Assembly (NCBI GenBank): GCA_035771165.1
Contig: JAWNZC010000234.1
Span: 3,815,001 to 3,879,000, forward strand
Direction: 5' to 3'
Source of the DNA: Paragorgia papillata
Taxonomy: Eukaryota > Cnidaria > Anthozoa > Scleralcyonacea > Coralliidae
Length of the DNA stretch: 64,000 nucleotides
Numbering within the stretch: the first letter of the stretch is position 1; each line of letters opens with the position of its first letter. Below, piece after piece: positions 54,232 through 64,000 of the stretch. The notes under the pieces were generated by a model. The model saw only the letters and a program-made list of their open reading frames with translations, ran no database searches and was not told where the DNA came from. Both the position numbers and the translations under genes were made by a program.

Positions 54232-57200
54232 TTAACGCCTTGGTTTTGCCAATGACTTTTGTCTTAGTACTTCGCGCATGTCCAAAACATCTGTCAAATC
54301 CTTTTCACAGTTCAGTAGCATCAAATTGTCCAGCCTCTTGTCTCCCATTGTTGACCGGTAAACGCTTTTCACGAACTTCAGGTGACTGAAAGTCCTCTCA
54401 TCTTTTGCCACTGAAATTGGGGCTGTCAGCGTCAACTGATATGCTTTCCACGTTAAAGGAAGTGTTTTTCTTTGCTGATATGCAAACTGGATGACTTCTT
54501 CTGCATTGTCATTCTTTAATTCTGTCTTGTTGTCAACTATGATCTTGAAGACTTCGAGTTCCGCTGCTAAAACGTCAGCATCTAAATCTTTCAGGAACAT
54601 TTCTGTTAGCTTCTGTATGTCTTCAGATGACGGCTCTTGCAAGGGAATCTGCAGGGTGCGTGCCACAGGAGCAATTATGTCCAATGTTGGTTGCATCTTG
54701 TCCCTAAATTGCGTTATAAGAGTATCCAAGACGCACTTGAACTCCTTCCTGTAATACTGACAAAAATTGAGAACAGCTGCATTTTGTGGATTGTCGTCAT
54801 ATCGCATTGGTGCACGTCTTACTCTGTGACGTCTTGCAAACTCCTCTTCAGCATCGATACTGAATGATTCCTTTGAATATAACACAGCTGCTGCTATCAT
54901 GGAATCCATCTCTTCCTCTTTATTATTTATTCTTTCCAGAGACTTTACGGTGCTTTTTGTCAGCTCCAAAGCATCCATGATATTAAGTTCTTCCTTCTGA
55001 AGTCCCTCACTCAAGAACTTCGTCTTTAGCATGATGTTCTTCATAAACATCAGACTGACGATGAAGTCAAAGTTCTTCACCCTTTTCAACAAGCCTAATA
55101 CTGTTGCTTTGACCTTTGTTTCCAATGGCGCTGCCAAAACGTCCTCTAGGGAATCAACAATAGCTTCAAGAGATGTCCACACCGCCTTGATCGATTCTGC
55201 CCTTGCCGTCCATCTTGTCTTGGAGAGATTCCTGAGTTGGATACAGTTCTCAATTGGTTCCAAATGCTTAGCTAATACAGCATGGCGCTTTGTACTTCCT
55301 GAGAAAAACACATAGAGTTCTTGGAGGATGCTGAAGAGTTCTTGAATAATATGGCTACTTTCACATGCGTGCTCAAACACGGTGTAGGTTCTATGGGCTT
55401 GACAAGGAATGTACGGAACCTTCGTGTCCAGCTTCTTCTCAACTTCTGCTTGCGCTCCATTGTGCTTTCCTGACATGTTGGAGGCGAAATCATAGGATTG
55501 GAATAGCAGATCTGAAGTCTTCAAACCGCTGTCTTCTAAGGACTTTATAATATCACTGGCTTGTCCAATTCCTGTCTTATCGGTTGTTTCTTTAACTTCA
55601 AGGAGGCGTTCTTTAATTGTAAACGCTGTGCCATCTTCTTTCACATATCTGACAGCAACAGCTAAACGATCCTTGTTGGATGTGTCAGGCGTTGTATCCG
55701 CCATAACGGAAAACATCTTGGAATCATGTACCTCTTCTTTCACCCTGCATCGGATATTATTTGCCAAAATATCAATCATCTCGTTTTGAGAATCGTGACT
55801 CATGTAAGTCACATGGTATGATCGCAAAGAGCATCGCTGAGCCACTGCTTCATTCTTGGACAATGCCTGGATAACAGTTGGACAATCTGGTAAAAGTTTC
55901 CATCGTCTTCACCATGACCATGTGCTGAGTTGGTTGATCTTCCTCGGAAAGCTATTCCTTGTCGGGCGAGTGTCCGTGCAACGTCGAGCAGCATAAATAC
56001 AGCATCCTTGTTTGTCAAATGGTCTTTCTCGGCTTGAATGACATTGGCACGTTTCTCTTTATCAAGTATAGCAAGTCCACGTTTGGCGACTCTTGACAAA
56101 AGGCATAGAAATCTGCCAATATGGCCTTGTGGCTTTTCGATCCGAAATGCTCTGCTAGTTTTCCTTTCTTCTTTGCTCCTCGACTTGCCATCTTGTGCCA
56201 TTGTCGGACACCATCTGTAGACCATGCATTGTCGGCTTGCTCTCTTCCAGGTCCGCTTGTAAACAAGGAGCAAACATAACAGTATGCAACATCCTTTGAA
56301 ATGCTGTACTCGATGTGGGGGTAGGCACCCGCATGAAGAGCGACATTGCTTTCTCTGAGGAATATCCTTGTTCTGTGGGAAAACAGTTAACTTTGGCTGG
56401 TGTGGTCCCAATTTGATGATGTACTTTTTTTCAATGTGAGTTTTGACTTTGCATCTCTCACATGGGTCATGGGAGGGTACTGATTGAATACTTGCGTCAT
56501 TATCTGCCGCTGACTCTCTCTTACTTTCTTTTGTTTTCTTCAATAAAACGTTACTCATCTTGTTGACTCTGTGCGCATGTTCGTATATCTTTCGGGTTAG
56601 TTCCACAGCATTTGTCAAAAATGTTTCTACCAATGGACAATTATCGCCTTTAACTTCTTCTACTAAGTCTGATGCCTGTCTTAGGTCTTTGACAAGGTAA
56701 GACAGTTCTCCAGCACATGTCATCCAATCAACGTGTCCATTTTCTGTGGCAGACTCTGCATCAGACTCATTTTCTGAAGAGGTAGCACTGGAAGTCACTG
56801 ATGCGATTGACGTTTCAATGGATGGCGGCTCTGCGTCAGATAGTATAGCACCACTCGTTAAATCAGATCCAATTTCGGTCAGCAAAATTGTTGGGGAAGA
56901 TATAGCATCTGACGACCCGGTTGCTTCATTAATATAGGATATTTCTGCTAGAAGTGGCGGTACACTGGATGGTTCATTATCAGGTTGCGTTCTGGAAATA
57001 TTACTATTATCGTTTTGTTCACTTGTACTTGTAGCGCAGGATGGTAATGGTAACGTACTGCCTGGATGTTTAGATTTAATACAAGCTTTCTTCGCTGCTT
57101 CAAATGGATTTTGTGGTGCATTGGCAACCTTGCATGGAATAAATTTATGTTGTTTTACCATAGCATTATGGAATGTTCTGTTATGTGTGGTGCGATAGTC

Positions 57201-57311
57201 GTCATCAAACTGGCTATGGCATATTAAGCATTCCAATTTAACTCTCTTCCGTTTCCGAGACTTATTCGGTTCTTTTTGTGGTTGTTCCATCACGGCAATG
57301 GCATCACCCAA
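54232..57311 (-). pseudogene. DUF4371/ZMYM1-like hAT-type transposase gene, three frameshifts
   Basis: N-terminus from 57311 with a C2H2-like finger (CLICHSQF, then HNRTFH) and a Ser/Thr-rich acidic region. At about 56345 the frame shifts into a TTF-type zinc-finger domain (AYCYVCSLF, then DGVRQWHKM and LAEHFGSKSHK). It shifts back near 56070 (KEKRANVIQAEKDHL) and again near 55815 into a long 543-codon frame with the DUF4371 region (DSKMFSVMADTTPDTSNKD), QAHRTYTVFEHAC, LSKTRWTARAESI. The C-terminal hAT dimerisation motif is at the end (SVAKDERTFSHLK, LDNLMLLNCEKD). The parts and order match transposon-derived ZMYM1/DUF4371 proteins. No terminal inverted repeats with an 8-bp duplication were found. 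Broken as read. Confidence 0.85.
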
Positions 57312-58187
57312 AGACGTTTCGCTACGGGTGAATATCAGAATATGGCGTCTATACCAAAAAGGTACGACGTGTTAGTGCAAAATAACATTATAAAATTACG
57401 CATAGACCGCAAACAATATGATTCATTTTCTCTTTGGCTAATTTTATTCTAGAGTACAACTGTACAAGAGGGTTAGAGGGCGCCTTATTCGTCGAAACGC
57501 CGGATTATGCGTCTGGTACGTTATCTAGCTAATGTAAACAGGCTACAAACAATTCCGAAACATAGTCACAAAGACAAACGATCTTCCGTAATTCTTCTTC
57601 AACGATGCACTATGAAGGATTGTCCGTCTAGATGCATAACGCGTCTATTGCCATTTCCGGATTTCCCGTCTTTAAACTAGCGTCTGTCGACTGTCGGCTG
57701 AGATAAATTTAATAAAACCCGTAACACATATAAAGTGAGTCGTATACTAGGCCTAGCGATCAATTAAAAAATCGGTTCATTCATTGCATTAACCTTCTTG
57801 ACCAGTTGACTGTTGAACCTCTGTAGTCTACTGTTTATTTCTAGGTTTTCTCGGTTGCGGATGTAAAGCCTAAACCAAGGAATTATTTTGAAGTCAAACA
57901 CCCAACGAGTCAACGTAAATTTAGTATTCGTAGACACGAGACAGGTAGTCTAGATTCATAGACTCGTAGACGTAGTACGCTTACTCGGTTATCTTATTAC
58001 AAAAAAAAACGTTGAACAGTTTACATTTTGAGTTTTGAATTCAGTTTACACAACGAAGCAGCCCCAGTGAATAATTATACCAATGTTCACGGTTCGTTTA
58101 CCTTCCTGACTAGTACTCAAGCCCCTCACGCAAACCCAAGTCTGCAGACATGACCGCTGACCAAAATCTAACTCAGTCCAGTCTATA
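57312..58187. other. Segment without recognised gene
   Basis: No coding region or repeat structure seen upstream of the DUF4371 gene; could hold its promoter, but nothing specific is visible. Confidence 0.55.
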
Positions 58188-58190
58188 TTA

Positions 58191-59042
58191 GGCTTGGTTT
58201 AGACGTCGAAGTTCCGTCGCATTTAATTCGTCGCATTTAATGCGACCATTTTTATCCCACGGAAATGCAACGTCTAAACTGATTTTATTCGAAGCGTCGC
58301 ATTTAATTCGACGCTGTCGAATTATGCGACGAGCTGTGTCGCATACTGATTCGACGGAAATGCGACGTTGATTTAGACGTCGCATAAAATGCAGTCGAAT
58401 AAAATGCATAAATTATTATAATCACTTTTTCTATCCTACAATATCCCTCAATACCCAACAATTTTACAGTTCGTGGGCCCCACGAAGATCATTTTCAACA
58501 TGTCGTACTTATTTGTATCGTCCAGAATGTTTTGTGACGGACGAAAACAATTAGTATGAAGTTGGGTGGCAATAAAGGGTTACTTGCTAAAGGTATTGGA
58601 GTTTTTGGCTGAAGAAAACTGTCGAACTAGCCGAAAGCAACACATTAATCGAGTTTTAAGAATGAGAGAGCTTTAAGCGAAGGCTTATACATTCACTAAC
58701 GACAAACGGGCGACCAACGCCAAGGTTTAACAACATATGTTGAAACACAGAGAGCATCTGAAGGTCTTCTTTGTGTTTTAGCTTTTTGATATACTCACTT
58801 GAAGATAAAAACATGGCGTTTCTCTTAACAGCTGGGTGCCACGCAAATTGGAACGCGCGGTAATTCGAAACTCGAAACACCAACGTTAAGAGCTATTTGG
58901 CGTTAAATTTCAACCGTAACATTAAATGTGACACATTAAATTCGACGTCTAGCTAAACCGAACTGTGTCACTTCTGTCGCATAATCGCCGCATTAAATTC
59001 GACGAATTAAATGCGACGGAACTTCGACGTCTAAACCAGGCC
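58191..59042. mobile_element. 852-bp TIR element (GGCCTGGTTTAGACGTCG family)
   Basis: Terminal inverted repeats of about 54 bp with two mismatches: GGCTTGGTTTAGACGTCGAA on the left, GGCCTGGTTTAGACGTCGAA inverted on the right, both continuing GTTCCGTCGCATTTAATTCG. TA on both sides (TTA on the left, TAG on the right). Subterminal repeats of TCGCATTTAATTCGAC. No transposase. Related to 25064-25385. Confidence 0.88.
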
Positions 59043-59308
59043 TAGGTCTGTTTTGAATTTTTAAATTACCGGATTTACTCATTTACCGGACGGCTCGATA
59101 GAGCACATTTTAAAGATATGCATTCGTCTGACTTTCTCAAGTACTAAGTTTTATATTTGAATTCGCGTTTGGTTTTTATTCAAATAATTCAATTCGATAA
59201 TTCAGTTCATATCCAAACACGTCACTTTTTGCCGACTGAGGGCAACAATTTGCCGACTCGTTGATGAGTAGGCGGGGGGGGGGGGGGGGGGCCTGTTCCA
59301 CCCCCCAC

Positions 59309-59331
59309 ACCCCCCTCTAGCGCCGCCCCTG
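59309..59331. other. Lone hAT-like terminus
   Basis: Inverted it reads CAGGGGCGGCGCTAGAGGG after a G-run at 59273-59291; a left partner with 8-bp duplication was not found. Confidence 0.4.
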
Positions 59332-59334
59332 ATT

Positions 59335-59515
59335 ATACTGCATTAGACCGCATTACACTACATTAAGCTGCATTAGACTGCATTAGACTGCATTCGACCG
59401 CATTAACCTGCATTAGACTGCATAAACTGCATTAGACTGCATCACACTGCATTACACCGCAGTAGACTGCAATGGACTGCATTACACAGCTTTAACATGC
59501 ATTAATCGAAATATA
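59335..59515. repeat. Decamer satellite
   Basis: About 18 units of CTGCATTAGA type; followed by AATCGAAATATAGTTTAGGTT as in the right arm at 16800, so it belongs to the same duplicated context. Confidence 0.9.
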
Positions 59516-60014
59516 GTTTAGGTTAGATATACTGCCGAAACAGAGAACGTAGGAGTCTTAAGCTCAACACAAAATTTTACGCCGTTTTTGTCGCGCGACG
59601 CTTCGCACAATATTTGGAAGCATAAAAGTAAGAGTTAATTACCGAGAACCGAGGCATTAAGCCACATACTTTGACAAATTTGACAAATTAAGGTTTTCAA
59701 ACAAAAGACGGTCTTATGAGGAAACTTTCCTATAAGGGAAATTAAAGAGTTACTCAGATTCATTTCTCTACTCAAAGGGATTTGTGCAATAGTCTTTAAA
59801 ATGTTTATGGGGATCGAAAGAACAATGGTAGTTTAATATAGAATTTCGTAAAAGAGCTAGATTGTAAAGAGGTATTCTCAAAGAAATTTTCTATTCTTTT
59901 CAGTTTCTAAAATATTTCATATTATGATAGGACATGCAAAAGAACCGGCGTGTTGATTTTGTTGGACTGGCTTTGAATTATTTTCCGAGAGAAAACTAGC
60001 GCGTAGTCGCGTTA

Positions 60015-60266
60015 GTGATGGCGGATGTTAGTAGTGATGACAATATTTTCATAACGCAAAATGTGATTAGGGATGATAGTCTGTCGCTTCCAAGGTTCGA
60101 CATTATTGATGAAATATTGTTAGGCGAACGGGAAGTACCAATTATAGAAGAAGGACATGAAGCAAAAGCAGCAAAATCATCAAGGGCTATTACTCTTGTG
60201 TCTGAAGGGCGGGGAAACGAGCCGTGTGCCCTGAAGTATGTGTCATTGAGGAGATTATGTAAATAA
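60015..60266 (+). pseudogene. Crypton-type recombinase N-terminal fragment (third, divergent copy)
   Basis: Frame starting MMADVSSDDNIFITQNVIRD resembles the fragment B start MEESDEEVFITQNIFRE, so it is a related but clearly diverged N-terminus. After about 75 residues it runs into sequence matching 18355 of the right arm and stops. The rest of the recombinase is absent. Confidence 0.7.
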
Positions 60267-63200
60267 TTATGTAAATAATCGCCCCAGTCCTCGCGCGTCT
60301 TTAGAAATGTCTGCCAAATATTTTTTCCTTTGCGACGTGTTTGTTCGCATGCAGCAAAAAAAGCTAAAAAAATTAAGTAACAATATTTATACCAAAGATA
60401 GAACTATTAATGGAGTAACCGTCCTTGGATTTGCTAAGTTTTGGTGCCAGGGCAAGTTATTAAATATTTTACAAAACGAGTGCGAGTTGGAACTGCGGAA
60501 GCCGCCATGATGAACGAAACGAAAGCTTGCTCGAAGAGAATTCACATTCCCTCTTTATGTTTTGGTTTCTGGTGAAGGATGATCATACAGTAAGAAAAAC
60601 ATCTGTTCTTTTGTCGATTAAAAACATAAAAGTGACCACAAGACGCTTAATTACCTTTCAAATACGTAAATTTTCAAAACATTCCAGCCAGGAACATTTC
60701 TCAACTGTAACCACATTTTTAGGCTGCAATCAACACGCTCTTGCTAAAAAAGCTAAAAAATTAGGCGATGAAATTTGACAGGATTAAAGTTTAATGCCTT
60801 CTAGACATGTTTTTAAAAAAGCTAAGTTCTGGCTCATTTTTGAGTTATGAAATAATTAAAATGTTTTACGCGTGGAGCAAAATTAGACAAGGAAGCCATA
60901 AATGGGTTTGGCTTCAACATTGAAAATTTTAGTCGTTTTATACTTAAGAATGCCTTCCACCATGTTATATAAACAGTAAAACGTATGAATAACAAAACAA
61001 AAAACTTATTACAAAATTACAAAATCTCTTAAATTCTGATGATGTTGCCGCCGAGGTTGCCGCTTATATATACTTCAAATTGAATGTAAAATTTCACAAC
61101 TTTCATATTTCAACAACAAATTTCATGCTTCTTTACAAAGAATGTCAAAGTAAAAACATCAGAATTCAAGAGATTCAAGGTTCACTAATCAAGCTTAAAT
61201 AATCATATTAAACTTTGTTTTTGTCGTATAACAAGACTACTACGTACCTTTCTAAACTTAGAGAAAATTCCTCGAGAGGTATGAATGGATATCTTTCAGA
61301 TTTTCAGGTAAAAAACATTGTTTAAACACATGGAACTGTAGAACCAGACAACATTTAACAAGCAATAATATGCGTAGTTACCTAGCAACCGGGTTTGTTT
61401 GCCCCCCAAACAAAATGGCGTCGAAAAACCGTGAAAGGGCCTATTGACATATGAAATAAATATGTTTGTGTTAAAGTCAGGTGAGGGTGCTAATCTCGAC
61501 ATGCGTTGAGTCCACTTTACACTCATGTTAAAATACGAATCAGTTTGAGCGATCTGAATGTTTGTATATATATATGTGTGGACGGACCACGCCCGGTGAA
61601 GATTGTGGGGCGCTGGAAACAATATAGTTCATGACAAAAAAATATTTGAACTAATATATTCTTGACAAAAAGACTTGAGAACGGAGTTTTTGGGATACGT
61701 ACATCCCTTTCAAAAGAACAGAAACAAATCAACGTTTATGTATAAAGTCTTGACAAAAGGAAACCCGTCAAACCGAAACTCGAAAGTAGGAATTAAAAAG
61801 AAATAGTCAAAATAGAAAACCAATGAAGATAAAGACCGAAAAGTTTATGCTACGGTAAAAATATAGAGCAGTCGCTCTCAGTAATCACCGAACATTTATA
61901 GCCGAGCAAAACTGTTCGAGTTTCCCTGTTTACATCCTATCACTGTTAATTTTGTTTTATATTTTGTGTATCCTCGAAGTATTTTAAACGCATTATATCC
62001 ATTGAATGTTTTTTTCTTGCCAATGTCCGTTGTATTTTTTACCTGTGGCTGCAGTCTTATCTTCTTTTAAATAGTTTTCTTATTGTAAAACTACTTATGA
62101 CTAAGCGGTTGTTTATAATTTAGCATAAAAAAAGGAGAAGGAACATTTTTTCTTTTGTAAAACGCAGTACAAATGCTGTTGAAATATTTATTAACATGTA
62201 TGTGGAAACATTTTCAGTAATTCAGATTTCGAAATGAAAAATTGCTTTTGTTATATTAGTTTAATTAAATTTAAAATGCCATTAAATTTAAAATAGCTGA
62301 GTTAAAACGGAGAAATCTTGAAAATGAAAATTAATATAAATAATATATTGTCTAGAATTGTCTTTGAACGCTAGGACGTTGACATTGTGTCTTTTCTTGG
62401 CCACTGTTTATATATATTTTTGAATGAAAATTTGTCATTTGGTTCATCTCGTTTTCGTTTTTTTTTAATATTGACTTTGCATGTTCTTTCGGTGTGTGAA
62501 TACATGACTACAGATGAACCTTGCTAAATAATTTTCTGGGATGTTTTCTGATCTTTGTGTCATTATAAAACAAAAAACAGAAATTAGGGGGGGGGGGTTG
62601 AGTGGGGTTAAAAAATGCATTTAAAGCGGGCGAAGGGTTGTTGCGTTCATATATTTCTAGTATATAGACCTCACTGGTTCAAACTCTTTCACCACCATTT
62701 TGTAAAAATCATACTTCTGCGCCCGCAGTTTATATGAAGTATTTTCAAGTCACGTGAATCATTGCCGAGACCTTAAAGCGGGTTTTCCACTAGGCGAATT
62801 CCTTTTTGCGCGAATCTATTTTCTTCCTATTGTTAGAATTAAGTACATTTCTAATTAATTGGTTTAGTCCCAGACCAGAGGCCAGAGCTTATAACTACAA
62901 GAGAAAAAGTCGCTTTGCGCAAAAATATTAACGAGGTTGTAGCGGCTTGTTAATGAACAGAATAAGCCATTGCGTTGGGCGACTACAACTACCAGGATGC
63001 TTTGCCAGTATTCTAAGGTTTCGGCTGAAATGGATGCCTCAAAGGGACCCGTCCAGTCCTTTCGCGGCTTTTCCAAAATATGTCGACAAATATGTTTTCC
63101 CAAAAAGGTAGGGGGTAAACCAGATTTCTGATTGGGGTTAGGGTTTATGTTGTGGTTAGGATATTGAAAAGATTGCTAAATTTATTTTTTTTATTTAATA

Positions 63201-64000
63201 TGTTTCCAATTAATATGAGAAGAGTATTTTACTAGTAACTAAAACACTCGTAGAATCCATATTTCACTACATCTGGGAACGGAGTGGCGTATTTCTCGTA
63301 TGTAACGCTCGCGAGTGACATATCGACAAGTCAAAATTCACGTATTTCGCCGTAAGTTTCGAATCAAGTAAATTTGAGCCAATAACTTCTCTTAATTCAG
63401 TTTTTCACGTAAAATGACGTATTCGAAGAAGCTGTTGTATGTTCATTTGTATTTTCAAAACGTTTTTGGTCAAGCGGTTGTAGTTTTTGCATTCAACCCA
63501 GTTTATCAACATCACTTCCACGCATCGTTTCATTGTCCATATAATAAATAGAACATTACACGGTTGCTCAAAGATATGGATTTTATGTTCTTGTGGCAAG
63601 AGCAATATTTCACCCGTTCGCTGCGCTCACTCGTCAGATATTGTCCTTGCCACTCGAACATAAAATCCATATCTTCTCGCCACCGTGTAATATCCCCTTT
63701 ATATATGTACAATATCAGGATAAAAAAAAATGACAATAAGAGCACATTAAGGCCACTGGAAACAGAGCAAAGCCCCATTCAAGGCCAGTGACCCAAAATA
63801 TAAGCAAGATTAATACAAAACTTGAGATAAAATTAAATCTTGAGACTCGATGAAACTCGACGACAAATTTGGAAAAAACAAATTTGACGACATATTTTGG
63901 AAACGTCGCGAGAAGACTGTACGGGCCTTTTGAGTCATCCCAGTCATCGCTTTTAGGCGAATACCAGTGAACTCTATATATACCTGGAAGGCTGACTCCA
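60240..64000 (+). repeat. Repeat block copy 2 (partial direct copy of 18355-22985)
   Basis: 60240-61010 matches 18355-19090; 61020-61440 matches the right half of the foldback element (20430-20846); 61450-63195 matches 20880-22630; 63700-64000 matches 22665-22960. The stretch equivalent to 19095-20430, containing recombinase fragment A, is missing. The window ends inside the block. Confidence 0.85.
63210..63700. mobile_element. Insertion in copy 2 with foldback dyad
   Basis: Absent from the equivalent position of copy 1 (about 22645). Contains AGATATGGATTTTATGTTC faced by GAACATAAAATCCATATCT and a centre with CGTTCGCTGCGCTCACTCG. No gene; ends unresolved. Confidence 0.65.

Noticed and set aside
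59309..59331. Right terminus of a hAT carrying the DUF4371 gene
   Set aside because: No matching left terminus or duplication near 53-54 kb.

Overview
The window is eukaryotic, AT-rich, repeat-dense and almost free of host genes. The mix of elements (Penelope-like, DIRS-like, Crypton/DUF3504, hAT, 5S-derived SINE, many foldback MITEs, and a hammerhead-bearing tandem repeat of the metazoan retrozyme type) fits an invertebrate metazoan. An anthozoan cnidarian (coral or anemone) is my best guess. That is an inference from element types, not from a marker gene.

Layout. 0-4 kb: a broken non-LTR reverse transcriptase split and flanked by a 10-bp satellite (CTGCATTAGA-like), then a solitary retrozyme-like unit at 3.58 kb. 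4.1-20.9 kb: a giant inverted repeat with arms of about 5.75 kb and a spacer of about 4.2 kb. Each arm carries two divergently oriented, internally deleted Crypton-type tyrosine recombinase pseudogenes, a 5S-rRNA-like SINE and decamer repeats. The spacer holds decamers, palindromes and a Penelope GIY-YIG tail. 20.9-29 kb: a repeat block recurring at 61.4-64 kb, a non-autonomous hAT with perfect 8-bp TSD, foldback elements, MITEs and otherwise empty sequence. 29.3-30.7 kb: the one intact host-like gene, a poly-C2H2 zinc-finger protein. 33.4-38.8 kb: eleven 277-bp tandem units, each with a type I hammerhead ribozyme on the minus strand (10 of 11 cores look intact), interrupted by a 2.29-kb hAT insertion with perfect 8-bp TSD. 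39.4-43.6 kb: a DIRS-like element (gag, RT-RNase H, tyrosine recombinase) with an open recombinase and RT core but broken gag/RT N-terminus. 44.2-47.6 kb: a Penelope-like element with an inverted partial second copy and a mariner-type MITE inside its RT. 48.1-50.2 kb: a GPCR pseudogene abutting, head to head, a frameshifted SWIM-finger gene. 51-53 kb: nested MITEs. 54.2-57.3 kb: a DUF4371/hAT-type transposase pseudogene. 58-59 kb: a large TIR element. 59.3-64 kb: a partial direct copy of the right side of the giant inverted repeat.

Most notable: the retrozyme array. Its minus-strand RNA should self-cleave once per unit to give 277-nt monomers, the form from which small circular RNAs arise. 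Penelope-like elements, the suspected helpers of such retrozymes, lie nearby, and both types tend to abut (TA)n tracts.

All coordinates and alignments were made by eye. Pairings, boundaries and family names should be read with the stated confidence.
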